Part shown: piece after piece, positions 34,560-47,990 of the stretch
Layout: the number at the start of each line of letters is the position of its first letter
Position numbering within the stretch: position 1 is the stretch's first letter
Assembly (NCBI RefSeq): GCF_001659605.2
Contig: NC_035167.2
Span: forward strand, 620,001-684,000
Origin: Manihot esculenta
Lineage: Eukaryota > Streptophyta > Magnoliopsida > Malpighiales > Euphorbiaceae
Direction: 5' to 3'
DNA length: 64,000 nucleotides
Program-made: the position numbers and the translations under genes
The notes under the pieces: generated by a model
What the model was told of the DNA's origin: nothing
Seen by the model: only the letters and a program-made list of their open reading frames with translations
Databases searched by the model: none

Positions 34560-35020
34560 TATGATCTGACATCCAGAAAAAGATAGGGTTTTTGGTATGT
34601 GTAAGTGAACTTAATCCCGTGCTTTACCCTCTTTCCTCCTTATATTTCTCCTCTACAACGTGTTCTCGTTATGCAGGGTCGTACATACGAATGTCCCCTT
34701 TTTTTCATTGTCAGACGACTATTTAATTCCTCTCTACATCTGTATGTGTTTGATTTTGGATGCATATGAGTATGTAGCCCTACTGACCCATTCAATCGAG
34801 TAGGCCGGACTTTGATGTCTCGAGTCTTGAAAGTGTTAGATCAGATCTGTTAGCCTGAGGTTTAAGGCTCATCCATAAAAGTTGACTGATGTGTTGGGTT
34901 ATTATGAGATTTTGATCTGACCCCTTTTTTATGAGCTTAGTAAGTACCGGAGTGTTCATGACTGACCCCTTTTTTATGAGCTTAGTAAGTACCGAGTGTT
35001 CATGACCCAACTGTTATTAA
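34560..35020 (-). mobile_element. Diverged LTR-like copy, family A, with a 47-bp tandem duplication
   Basis: The minus strand shows the family A landmarks in order: a TATTTAAT block near 34720, CATTCGTATGTACG (rc of CGTACATACGAATG), a TATAAGGAGGAAAGAGG-like TATA region near 34640, and TGGATGTCAGATCATA at the end. The exact ends are uncertain. Within it a unit of about 47 bp (CTGACCCCTTTTTTATGAGCTTAG...) is tandemly duplicated at 34917-35006. Confidence 0.5.
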
Positions 35021-35948
35021 AAGATTTATTCGCTCCTCTCCATTTGAATTACCGCGAGTTAAATTTGGACCATATTTTAAAATAATATTAAAATTTTATC
35101 GTATTCTATAACGGAACATTTATCTTTATGTTATTTAATTTAAATATATATAAGAGAAATACATTAAATTTTTATATTTATATAAAATAATGACATATTT
35201 TTATAACTTATTAAATATTTTTCTTTTAAATTAATTTTTAAAAGTGAATTAAATCTGATATTTTTTTTCTGAACTCTCCTTAATTTCTGAAAACCAATTG
35301 AAATAATGTGGTCACCAAGACTCACCTAATTAGTAGCATTATGAAGCTTAGTGATTGGAGCATATTAAGTTATGCACTTTAGAAGAGGTTTGGTGAAAAG
35401 GTTGGATTTTATTTGTTAATTGGAATCTCTTCATCTCTCTCTTAAAAAATATTGAAAAGTAAAATCAAATAAATAAATTATTTTTGGGATCTACCACTTA
35501 AATAATATTAAAATATTATTTCAAAAAGGGGAAAAAGAAATTTATTTTTATTATTATAGTGTTTGCTGAGTAGTCTTCTTTCTGTTTATTATTTTTAATA
35601 GAGATAACCACAATTTGTGATTGATAATTACTCATCAAAAGTAATAGGACATCTTAATTAAAAATAAATGTTGATTATGAATCTCTAAGTACCTTAATTT
35701 ATGATGAGGTGTACCCTAAAAGATGTGTAAGGAAGAGATTACAATGGATTTAAATAATTTTTTTAAAATTTATTATTTAATTTTTATAATGATACATTGA
35801 TTTTAAAAAATATATTAAATATATATATATTCATAAAAAATCTACTAATTATTTTTTTTTTTGTTAATTTTAACTAGCTAAGGATTTTTTACACTTTTAG
35901 AAATTAAGTATTAAATTTTTTAAAATTTCAAAAATATTTTAATATATT
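35021..35948. other. AT-rich intergenic DNA, no gene seen
   Basis: Non-coding spacer without definable repeats. Confidence 0.5.
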
Positions 35949-35956
35949 TTTTAAAG

Positions 35957-36539
35957 AGAGATTTATTATTTAGTCCCTGGATATTGCCATTACTAACAAA
36001 TCAGTCTTGACATTTTCAGAAATCTATTAAAATATTCTTATTTTAGAATATTTTTTCTCCTTATTAATAAAATAGTATTTCTGTCATTTTTTTTAGAATC
36101 CAATTTTGCCCTCAAATAAAACATTTATTTAGTCTCTAAATATTACTATTATTAACAAATAGATTCCTATATTTTCAAAAATCTATTAAAACGTTCTTAT
36201 CTTTTTTTATATCTATGAAAACGTTGTTATCATTTCTCCCGTCAATGAAATAATCTTCTCCTTCTCCTTAAAAAAGAAAAAGAAAAAAAAGATGATGAAG
36301 AAAAAGAAAATAAAAAAAAATAAAGAAAAAAGAGAAGAAGATAATGATAATAAAAACAGAAGAGAAAGAAGAAGAATCAACTCTTTTTTCTCCTCTTTAA
36401 AGAGGGAGGAGGAGAAGAGAGAGAGAGTAATTTAGTCTTTTATTATATTTTTAACGGCAGAAATAAACGGAAATACTATTTCATTAACAGAGAAAAATAA
36501 TAATAATAATAATATTCAGAGTTTAAATTATAAATCTCT
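35957..36539. mobile_element. Long-inverted-repeat element with purine-rich core, copy 2
   Basis: Same family as 21507-22346. The left end is AGAGATTTATTATTTAGTCC, the right end is TTTAAATTATAAATCTCT. Internal CTATTAAAACGTTCTTATC units and a GAAGAAAAAG purine tract (36280-36430) follow. The flanks TTTTAAAG (35949-35956) and TTTTAAAA (36540-36547) match at 7 of 8 positions. Confidence 0.6.
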
Positions 36540-38868
36540 TTTTAAAATTGAGAAATTAACTAATTAATTTATATATATTAAAAATTAAAGAATAATTTTT
36601 CATTTTGTTATGAAAAAATAATGGAAAAGGTTAATCCATGACCTAATGGACAACTGTAAAATGGGATTATACCCAATAGAATTTATTAGTTTATAAGAGA
36701 GAAATAAATTAAATTAAAAAAAAATAAAGCATAGAGTATAGTCTTATCTCAAAGCAAGGCTTTTGATTAGTGGTTACTTAGTTTATGTTGTTGTTTAGTA
36801 AGATTTGATTTGCTATATAATCTTGGATTGATATGGGATGGATTCACTTTTAAGCTTAATTACTTTTATTTTAAACACAAATAATTAAAAATGGACTCCA
36901 ACATCACCTTCCACTCTCCTTTTTTCTCTAAATTTTATATTTAAAATAATTAAATTTATAAAAATAGAAAAATTCAATTATTTAATTTAAAAAATATATT
37001 TTTTTTTGTTTTTTCATTTTAAATCTAATTTAGTTATAATTTTTATGTTCAATTATATTTTATTACTTAAAAATATTTAATTAAAAATAAATCAATTAAG
37101 TTTTTGTTTTTATTTGAAAAAAAAAAAACCTTTTGTTGTGATATTGAATTCTTTGATATTTTTAAAAACCACCTTAGCATGTTTTGAAAAATGGAATGGC
37201 ATATGCAAAGGAGCACCAATAGATAGAAAGGAATTTTTTTTAGAAATATTTGATTCTCTTTCCAATGGCTATCTGAGGAACAGTTTTGCCATGAATTGAC
37301 CTTTCAAAAGTTATAGAGTGTTCCTCTATTTCAAGAAAAAAAAATAAAAAAATAAAAAAATATATATATATATAACAAATTTAAAATTTAAATGAAAAGG
37401 GTAATTTGTTCCATACTTATCCAATTTGATACCCAATAAATGATATCAGAAAAAAAAAAAAGCAACCAAGCACTTGTGATAAGAAAATTATGTAAATACA
37501 TCCATCAATATATTTTCTTTGAACTGCATAAAAACAGAGGTTAATGTGTTGCAAGTCTGAGAACAACAATGGAGCATGTCGAAGGAATCAGATTCTGTAA
37601 TGGGAAAATGGGAGAATCAGAGACAAGAAAATAAAGAAAAGACAACCTTTCAACCTTCAAAAGTCTAATAAAGTATCAGAGACACGTGAAACTAATTTCT
37701 GCCAAGCATTTGATTTCCACAGCAACATCTGAGGTATTATTATTGTATTAATCACAGTGTTTAAACAGCTAGCTTTACAATTTTAAACACTGGAATTATT
37801 TCAAAAGTACAAGGATTCCTGTCATGTCTGCCTACATAATAATAATAATAATAATAATATGCTGATAAGGATTCACTGCTTGGATTCTCATGTATCCCTT
37901 CTTTAGATATCATAATTTGGAGATGGAATATGAATATGAATATGAATATGAATATGAATATGATGATGTCTTGTTGAATATATGTATCTCTGAAACTTCA
38001 GCATCATTAACAGACAAGATGCTTTCAGGACAACCTTTCTCTTGTTCTCCTGAATTCGCGTGAAATTTTCAGTTGATTGGTTCGGTTCTACCTAATTCTA
38101 ATCATAAAATTACATGGTTTAAAGGGACTACCAGTAAGATCCCTCATTTCAACTTTCGGTCCATTTTGATTATACCCAATTGGGTTAAATTGAATGGTTG
38201 AATTTTTATTTTTATTTTTTTAAATCAAATAAATTCAGTTTTCACCGAAATTATCAATTTAGTTTACTTTCAATTTATTTTTGGGTGATTTTCAAATGTA
38301 TTAGACACTTTAATATCTATGCAAACCCTAGCATATCTATTAATCAATTTTCAAATAAATGAATATTTACTCTCTAAATTTTACCATTATTAATATTTTC
38401 ATCCACCAAACAATATACTAAAACATCCCTTATATAAGAATATTTTGATTTTTTTTTTTAAATATCAAAATTTAAGTTTGATGAAAATATCAAATTATTA
38501 CTTAGTAATGATATTAACTAAAACCATTTTTATAGTTCACCCTAAATTAAAGGGTGAAATGATTTAATTTAATTGATTTCAGAAAACTACACCTATAGTT
38601 TAAAAAAAGAAAAAATTCTCTTGCGTCTGTCATGCAAAATACTAGGCTGGGTGGCAGCTCAAGGACTCATCAGCATGATGACATTCCTTAGCATGTATTC
38701 TATATGAAAAACAAACGAATAACTTGTCATTGAACACCAATTTTCACAAAATACCAAGCATAGAATACAAATTTAATCTTTTCTTCATAAACTAAGATAA
38801 GTAGTTCCAATCCCTATTTATTTTTCCAAATACAGGTCCTGATAAACAACTAGCTCAAGTGGGATTCG
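36540..38868. other. Spacer with microsatellites, 3' side of the SURP/G-patch gene
   Basis: Non-coding. It includes an (AAT)n run at 37836-37858 and a (GAATAT)n run at 37928-37962. A MITE-like A/T-decayed stretch at 38140-38300 recalls the CGGTTCGGTT family but is too degraded to define. The frame at 37114-37299 is not protein-like. Confidence 0.5.
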
Positions 38869-41800
38869 TCAGTAATATGCTTTTCGAGGGTTGTTCTGTA
38901 CAGAAGAAACAAGAGACCACAATTAAACGTTGCAAGTTCAAGACAAGTGTTATCAAACACAGAAAGGAAAATGAGAAGAAAAAACTTATGACAAGGAAAA
39001 TAACATGTCAGATACAGTACCAGAGGATTGGGCCTGTAACGGTAACCAAGCATCATTCGCTTCTTATACTGTTCATATATATCATCTTCAGAAGTCACCT
39101 CCCCAGGCTGGTGAGCACCAACACCCAGGTTGTCCTTCTTTACATTACCAGCCATGATGGGATCTGCCATGCCATTTCTGGAGCTCCCAAGACCCTCACC
39201 TGAAAGCCACACACCCCCCCCCCCCCCAAATTAATCATCTATGTTAAGCAGATGGTAATTTGCCTAAAAAGCATCTAAACCTCCTTCTAACCCTCTCTAT
39301 TAAGCTCACACAAAATTGCTTTATTAATTACTTCCATGGTTTGTTCAATTTGCACAAAATAAGCAATCCTGAATGAAGAGCCAATAATTGCTGCAAAATG
39401 CTCAAAAGCATTATAAATTGCAACACAAAGTGAGGAATTCTGCCAGGAATCAGGACCATAATCATAGCTTCCCTATAATAATTTTGTATGCGTATGTACT
39501 TGTAGGAACATATCTGCACAGGACATGGTTCACTAGAAAGACGGAGTAACATCCATATGATAAATACTGAGAGAGAGAGAGAGAGAGAGAGAGAACCTTC
39601 TTTCCAACCCATTTTGGACAGAAGTTTATGCCCAACATTATCAGCCTGGATTTTTGACCTTTCAGCTGTCTCTTTAGCAGCACGATGTGCAGTTGCATCA
39701 TTACAGGAAGCCAAGAATTTCTCAAGTTCTTCTTGTGGAATGTAGTCACCCATGTGATGACCTCTTTTTGATGGAGCTCCTGCACCAAGAAAATACAGAA
39801 AGTCCATCGTAAAAATCACCATGGAGAGACCAGGGTTTTCCTGCCAACAAAAAACCAGAAGTATATATTAACCTTGAAGGGAAGAAGGTGGGGGCATTTC
39901 ATCTTTTGACTGTTTAGGCTGTCTCCTTTTCTCTTCTTGAGCCGCCTTCTTCATGTAGAATTCCATCATTGCTATGGGATCTGTACCTCCAGAAGCACTA
40001 GATTCACCTGCAGCTGCATCATACAAAGTGAATCCAACAGTAAGCTTGGCAAAACAGATAACTGATTCATAAGGTCCGCAGAATTAACAGAGCTTTGATT
40101 TCAGTCCATTTTCTTGAGTAGAAAATGAGAAACAAAATCTGTCGCAGGACCCATTTGGAAAAAATAAAGGGACAAGATTTACTAAACAGACAAAGTTCAG
40201 AGGATATGAACGGACCCAAGAGGGAAGCTGCAGAACAGGTGCAGTTCTGCAGATTCATATGATATTAACTACAAGGATTTTTGTTACATAACATGTCTAG
40301 TGGAAAAAGAAGAGAATAACAGTTTTTGTCCATGGCAAAGCAATTGAACAAAACTCTCATGCAAACCCCATAAATAGATGATGTAGCTATATGCTTTTAC
40401 CAGTTCTTCCTGCTGATGCTGTTTGTGCTGAAGTGAATGGACCCCCAAGCTCATCTGTGACGTCATACAGAGCTGAGGTGGGGATTTGGTAATTTAGTTG
40501 CTGCTGATGCAACCTTTGAGAACTGCCTGTGGATTTAGAAGCTAAAGAACTTGTAGCACCTGGGCAGACAAAATTTTTAACATTCAAATTTAACTGTAAA
40601 GATGGAGAAAATTCAACTGAACAAACTTTAAATGGGGCAAACTAAATGGAGATTTTCAGCATACAAAACTAAAATGTTTCTCTGTCTTTATCCTACAAAT
40701 GGAATTTTTTTTGTTCCCTCATCACAGAAGCCATAACATTACACAGACAAGCAAATCTATCAAATGAGGCTCATTCCAAACTACTTGGGTCCAGTTTAAT
40801 GATCTTTTTCCGCTCCAGTACATTCCACTTGGGGCCAAATTTTTTCTTCATGCACCTTTGAAATATACTTGCAATATGCACTTTAAGATGTTAAACATTC
40901 AGAAGCTGAGACAAACATGTTAAAGAGTAAAAAGAAGAAAAAGAAAACACATGCACCCAATACACAGAATTCTTGAAGCTCCATATGGTCTAACCTTTAG
41001 TAGCAATAAAGAAACAAGTGTAGAAACAGGGTCATACACAAATAAAAGTAAAAAAATAGACAATTGGAAAAGGAATAGGAACAAGACACCAAAAGAATCA
41101 TAATTAAATCAAGTAAATAATATTACTCTAAAAGGCCCATGAGACATGACAAAGCATATTTCCTCTGTTTCCATGAAAAGGAACTGTGCAGGGACCAGTG
41201 AATATAATAAAATACAAAAACAGTGATCCAAGTACACACCACCAGGAGAGATTTCAGTATACTTGGTCTGTGAAAGAGCCCTCTCCTCTTCAGCAAGCCG
41301 AAACTCATAGTATTTGTAGTCTGAGCAAGTCTTGTCAAATAGAAATCTGAAGAAAATGCAACACCACAAATAAATAATTATGCAAGTTTGATGGGCGCAG
41401 CTTGAATCAACAGAAAAGTATGCAATGACATTCAAGAAAGATTAATGCATAAATTGATATCATACAAAACATACGTAAATGGTGTGTCCCCTGGGTTCTT
41501 CTGCCGTGTGATATGCTCAAATTGCCTTCCATTTTTGGCAACAAAACTTGCCAGTTTGTCTGCAACTTTCTTCACTGTAGGATCACTTGGGGAAGGTGGT
41601 GCTGCACATCACTTATAAAACTGATTAATACCAAGAGCAACAAGAGAATTCAAATTACTCTTGTAGCAGCGTGCCACATATGCCAAATCTTTCATTGAAC
41701 ATCTCTTTCGACCAATGTTGATTGATACATAGGGTATAAGCTGCATTCATCAGACAAGAAATATTCAAGAATGTTTTGTCCTCTTCATTTGTCCATTCAG

Positions 41801-42802
41801 GAACAGAGTAGACATGTCCAGTTATTTCTTAGATCAGACTTAAAGAAGGGGACTAATTTTATTGGTTCAAAACTCATTATTATTACTATTTTCTTTGAGA
41901 AGAGATGCAACCATCCAAGGCGAAGGACAATAGAAACTGTCAAATGGTTAAGCACAAATAGTCCAGCACTCAATCTTCTTTAAGCAGATAATTGGGCAAA
42001 ATCATTTGATTTAGCCCCATCATCTGCTTCACCAGAAACAAGCTGAGAAGAGATAATGCAAAGAATCATGACTGTAATAACACAACATCAGCAAAACAAT
42101 AGTTCAGGACAAAATCATGCATTTCTAGCGTAAAAACAGGAATCAACACATTTATTCTAACCAATTGTGGATTGAAGTGATAGAGAGGCTGCATGAGTCA
42201 TATTGGATAGGAAGAAAATAGAAGTCATCAAAAAATCAACGTAAGTGCAAAATTGGAAGAGCTTTATTGATATCCCTTAACTCAGGAAGCAGAATACTCA
42301 AAAGATCCACAAGTACAGCAAACTTCAATTGCAACCACAACCAAAAGAGGATGGGGAAAAGGATATCTGTTAAGCAGAAATTACCAACATCCACTTGTTT
42401 TGATTTTTCAGGGGCATCCAGTTCACCCAACTTCTGTCGTTTTGCTGATGTATCAACTGAAACACTCCCAGCATCTGTTTCATCTTCATCCTCCTCATCT
42501 TCACCCAACTTAACAGGAGGAGCCACAATTTTTGACTTCTGTTTCAAGCTGAATGCAAGTTTTCCACCAGTAGGAAGCTGAGGGGTCTTGCTTGCACTAT
42601 TACTCTTTAATTGCATAGTTATTTTACCAGTAGAAGGCTTAGGAATTGGCGTCCCTGAAATGATTGTTTTTGGTTTAGATTCCTTCTCTACAGCACCTTT
42701 ATCCTTCTCTTGGTCCTTTCCATTCTCTTGCTGAAGTTGTTTGAACCTCTCCATGAATGAACCATCATTAACAAAAAGACTAGAAGGTGCTTCTTTATCC
42801 AT
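38869..42802 (-). CDS. SURP and G-patch domain protein (SUGP1-like), 8 exons, 444 aa
   Basis: Nuclear RNA-binding protein of the SUGP1 class, expected to act with the spliceosome (branch-site recognition, DEAH helicase activation through the G-patch). Exons: 42802-42385, 41601-41475, 41346-41240, 40559-40401, 40007-39873, 39779-39597, 39199-39021 and 38895-38869. All borders are GT/AG and the phases agree. The N-terminus carries SLFVNDGSFMERFKQLQQ and a basic, KS-rich stretch. The SURP domain lies at about 145-210 (VKKVADKLASFVAKNG, then DYKYYEFRLAEEE). The G-patch lies at about 360-410 (HKLLSKMGWKEGEGLGSS). The C-terminus has DDIYEQYKKRMMLGYRYRPNP. The length matches the Arabidopsis relative. 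The last coding exon is only 27 bp and encodes NNPRKAYY. Confidence 0.9.
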
Positions 42803-44110
42803 TTCCAGAAAGTGAAATATGCTTAAGCTGTCTACAGGAGGCCACTGTTCAAAATAAGCTTTCAAGCTATTTAGACATAAATCTTCTGGCTGATCTTTAT
42901 GACTATGAGCTTCACATTAACAGTGGTCATAAACTCCACAAAACACAAAATATTATAGAAAGTGAAAGCAACTGCTTCCTTGGTCCACTTTTATATGTGG
43001 TTTAAGGTCGTTGCATGATAATTAAGAAAGCAATTAAATCACTTGCAATTATAATAAACTACCCCTTAATTTGACTACATTACCTTTACCTCACTTAATT
43101 ACTGCAACCTCAATAGTCCTCTTTTTATTAATCTACTACTAAAAAAGTGACATAATTAAGAGAGAAATAAATGAGAGTGATAAGTTTTAGAAAAATATAT
43201 ATATAAAAAAAAAAGTTATTTTGTTTAGGAGAGATAAAAGTCGAATTGGAAAAAGAATAACTTATACTCCTCAATATTTTTAAAAGGACATATAATTTTG
43301 GAACAAAACAACTTCTTCTAAAAGTGATAGGCATAAGTGGATGGAGGGGTCTGGTAATCAACCACCGCAGACATAGTTTCACCACCGATAGAACACCCAA
43401 ATCCTAATCTCAGATTAGCAATTCCATTTGCAGCACAATAATAGATTCAAACTTAGCAGGGAGAATAAACTTATTTAAACCTCTAAAGTTGCACAACTCC
43501 AAACTCGTTGGTTTTAGCGACAATCGATAAAGAAAAAAATTAAATTAAGAGGGGGGTTGGGGTGGTGGAAAGTTGAATGCTTGACTTCATAACATCAAAA
43601 ATAATCAAGCAGTCAGAATATCAAACTAATCATTCACAAGCCATAACGGAGTATTGCATTCCACCGCCAAAATCCCTCTTTACCCTAAACAATAATAGCC
43701 CAATGAAACAATTTCCTTTCCCCAGGAAAAAAATTAATGTTTTAAGCACATCCTTCAATCGAGATGGGACTTAACAACGAAAACCTTTCAATCATCGCGT
43801 AGCTATAAACAATCCCTAACACTAGCCGACAAACCTCAATCTCTTTTTCTTTGTCACACAATTCAATCAATTCCTCTTAACATTATAGCAGATCCACAAA
43901 ACAAAACCAATTCAAAACCTTTGCAACACAAACAAAAACAGAAAAAAACACAAATCTCATAAAATCAAATTTCCGAAAAATAGTACCTGATTGATGAACT
44001 GAAAGATGATCTAGACCGGCAATTCGTAGTTTTTTAATAGTTGCTCGAGCAGATAACTGGGATGGATAGGGATTCAAAGAAGAGAATGGGCTAATCCCAG
44101 ACCTCTATAT
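42803..44110 (-). promoter_or_regulatory. 5' leader intron and promoter of the SURP/G-patch gene
   Basis: The minus strand has a possible leader exon (about 44100-43988) ending AATCAG|GTACTA, and an acceptor CCTCCTGTAG at 42832 shortly before the ATG at 42802. The interval between them is a leader intron of about 1.15 kb without coding potential. No transcript evidence was available. Confidence 0.45.
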
Positions 44111-47100
44111 TTTTACCGTCTCCGTTGAGGGGAGGGAGAGGAGGGAGAGAATGCGTGCGGGCTTTATTAAACCCGTGTCCGTGGAGGTTACTTTGATATC
44201 GCAAAATTTGCAGTGTTGCCCTCTTGGAAAATTTATGTTTGCCCCTAGACATTTTATTTTGGTCAAAGATACTATTCACTCATTTCACCGAACAACATGG
44301 GCTTTACACTGTATCCAGAGATTTAGTATTATAAGAAAAGCCCAAAGCCATAACCTAATAACCTGACAGATTGGAGAAAACCTTGTACGTGTATATCGCC
44401 AGTGATTGAGAAGTATAAGAAGAGAGGAAAAAAAAAAAGAGAAAGAAAGTGACTGAGCGTGAGGAGCGGTGCGTTCGATACCCGGCGGAGTAGTAGTCTC
44501 AGCTTTTTCTGTTCATTCGGTGCTCTTTCGTTTTATTTTCTTTAGTTTTGTAGTTTTTTTTTGGATATTTTCTTCAAATATTTGTTTTTGTGGTCTTTAA
44601 ATGTGGTTTTGGTTTTTATCTATGCTCAAAGGGGGATTTTATTGCTGTCGAATTTTGAATTGCACTGTTACGTCTTATCTCTATTCCCAAGGGCTCTATT
44701 GATCCATGAGCTATGTGGTGTAGCTCTCTTTTGTGTGGATTTGAAATTTTAAACTTTAGTTCTGATACTTATTTTATTTTGGTTGTTGGTAGTTTCTTTG
44801 GCTCAGATCTGTTATTGGGTAGAGTGATTCTGAGGTTCCTTTCTTTATATATATATTTTTTATTTTTTTCAATTTTTTAGATTTCTCCTATTTGTGTTTG
44901 GTGGTTTGTAGAGGTGGCGAATGGTCGGTGATAACTCAGCGGTGGTTTGTGGAGGTGGCAAATCGATCGGTGATAGCTCGATTGTAGTTTCTGTTGGTGG
45001 GTTTGTGTTTTGTTCTCATGGCCTGTATTTAGGTTTATGCTTTTGGGTTGATAGGTTTTGAATTCCTTTTAAATGTATTGCAATGCATGTTCAAGAAATA
45101 TATATATATTTCGCCAACAATAATCAAGAGATATATCGTTGGTTACAGTAAATCGGCCTATTACAATCTAAATTGGACTTAAAAACCAGCAAAAACTAGA
45201 TACATAATAAAAAAATGTTCAAAGCCGACCTAGCCCACTCGTCAAAAGCCAAGTCCACATAACATCGGATCGTCATAGGAACTTGAGCCTCAACACCCAG
45301 CTTCCACAGATCAACTAAGATAAATCCACAATATATTTAACTCAAGCAAACAATAAAGAAAAATAAAATTGAAGCACCTAAACCGAGAAAAGAAAGTTGT
45401 AGAGGAGAAAGACATGGTACCAAAATCTGAGAAAAGGACCACTTCACTCAATTGTGCCAAAAATTGGACTTAGATGTATTGAAGAATAATGAAAGTGGTT
45501 ACATGCATAACATCTTTCCATTGTAAAGCGAACCAAACCCCAGAACTAAGGTATTTCTGATAAAATACTATTGGGCTACGATAAAGCCCCCAAACAGAGC
45601 CATTGTACATCATGGTCCTTAAGAGTTGGCCGACAAGAAGGATGGCTATATGACTCTAGGGTTACTGAGGGCTATAAAAATCAAAACTCCATCATAACAA
45701 AGAAGATAACCAGCAAATTGTAATACCATAATCAACGATGAAAAGCTCATAAAAACCAGAGCAAATCTGGACACCAACCCAATAAAAAACTAAAGAAACA
45801 ACACTAAAGAAATCCATATTCCTACCATGAGCATGGATTTAAGAAAAAACAAAGGAAAATTTTATTTATCCACAATTTCGCCAGAGGGAGGAGGGACTAA
45901 ACCCACCATTGGATGAGGGAAGGAAACAATCCCCCGACCTAGAGGGGTATAGGATGGTTGTACACCAACGGTAAGAGGAATGGACAACGCCCCAAAAAGA
46001 AAAAGAAGAAAAAAGAACCAAAAAATTCTCTCTCTAGAAGTTTCAAAGAGAGGTTCAATTTTTATTTAAATAAAAAAAAAAGAAGAAAACTAGATTTTTT
46101 GGAGAAATCAAATTCGTTGGAGCTATGAAGAGATAATTTCACTTTACACCGCTAGATATGACTACTTATGTACTAAAAATAAGGAAAAACAAGTGCTCTC
46201 ATAGCAAATCTAATCATACTCAAACCAATTTAGTTAAGGTAGATTATGACAAGCTTAGTCCTATTAGGGATGTTGGAAAAGTTCTTAAGCAAAATTCTTG
46301 ACTGTTTTATTCTTTAAAAATCAACCGTTGAAGACTCCAAAGATGCTTAGAGCTTGAAAAATAGGAAAATCTTTTACGCAACAAAGTCGATAAACTAACT
46401 ATTTTGAGCACTTCCATAAATGAGAATAAAGCAAAAAAAAATTGTAAATTTACATGGGAAGTCTCTCTCTATCAAAACTCAACATTTGCACCAAAACCTA
46501 AAAAAAATTTAAAAAAAATATGCATACAACTTCAATGAAAGGAAAGAGGGAAACCCACACACTAGTAGAAAATTAGGAACAAGGAAAGTTGATAGTACTC
46601 AACACCAATGAAGTCTAACCCTATAAATAAAGAAAATATGAAAAACTCTTTCTAGATAAAACTAGAGAGTAAAGTGAATGATCTATCCACTGTTTGCTTT
46701 TAGACATTGATAAATTATTAGACAAATCATTTGATGAATAAATACATATATCATGTAAATTGACTAATTAAGTCTATGTGAATTCCCATTTCAAAAAAAA
46801 AAAATCTATGTGAATTCAATTACAATAATTAAATATAAAATGGTTGTAAATTTTAAGTATTTTCAATTTATAATAAACTTAAAATATACATGTATATTAT
46901 ATTTTTTTATACAAGTGACATATAATTATATTTCAAATTCACATAATTCAAATTTCTATAAGGTATTTCTTATAGTTTCCCATTTTGATTTAATGGTTTA
47001 ATTCCTTTCAATTTACCTAATGTCCATATACACAAAGAGAAGAAGATTCCTTTATATTAAGGTGTCAAGGCGGTCGAAAAAGGCCACAAGTGGAAGCAAC

Positions 47101-47127
47101 GACCTTGCTTGCTGTGGTTCTAACAGT
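44111..47127. other. Spacer with no recognised gene
   Basis: Positions 44380-44560 are purine-rich, then pyrimidine-rich on the plus strand, like a plant leader. They lie head to head with the SURP/G-patch promoter, but no coding frame follows. Positions 45090-46700 are less A+T-rich and could be an old retroelement or a non-coding transcript, yet I found no conserved protein motif on either strand. The rest is A+T-rich. Confidence 0.4.
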
Positions 47128-47575
47128 CAGGGCTGATTAATATTCGACTCAAACTGAAAAAATCGATTAAATTAAATTAATTTAAAAATTTAGTTTGATT
47201 TTTTATTTAATTCGATTTGGTTCGATTTTTAATTTCGATTATTTTAGTTTGGTTTGATTTTAATAAAAAAATTAAAAAAAATCAAACTGAACTTATTAGT
47301 GATAATAATATATGATTTTTAATAATATATAAAAATTAAATCATATTAAAATTAAAATATTTTAATTAAATTTTAAAATACTATAAAAAAATAAAAAATT
47401 TATTAAAAATTAAAATTCATCAAATCGAATCGAATCGAATTGAATCAAACTGATTTGATTTGATTTAATTTCTAATCAAAATTAGTTCGATTCGATTTTT
47501 ATAAATACTAAAATTTTAATTTTCAATTTATTTAATTCAATTCGGTTTTAAACTGAATAGACCGAATATTCACCC
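47128..47575 (-). mobile_element. Copy of the hAT MITE family, reverse orientation
   Basis: Matches the reverse complement of 17437-17893, from AGGGCTGATTAATATTCGA to GACCGAATATTCACCC. A clear 8-bp duplication is not visible. Ends are approximate. Confidence 0.65.
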
Positions 47576-47990
47576 ACGAGAGACAGCTATTTCAGCTGAT
47601 TTTATCTATATTGGATTTGTATCAATAACTATTTTTATGTTCATTGTTGAAAAAAAATATATAAAATAATAATTATTGAAAATTTTTTTGTAAAAATAAC
47701 ACTTTAATTTCCTCCATAGTAATGATTGTTTTAATCACTAGTTTTTTAACATTATATTTTCTTTTAATTCCAATTTCTTGTGCTAAGAATTATTTTTTAA
47801 AATTAAAAAATAAACTAATACTACGTAAAGACTTAAATATGATAATCTAATTCAAAAATTGCAAGGGCTACAATGCAATGAAAAATAGTCTATACTACAA
47901 TTATAGAAATAAAAAGGACCAAATGGCAATAGCATCAAACAACATCAATAGAACCAAGCCAACCCAACTGCAACTCACCAACGGATTTTG
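47576..47990. other. Upstream region of the TrmL-like gene
   Basis: A+T-rich promoter region. No clear TATA box and no other feature seen. Confidence 0.4.
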
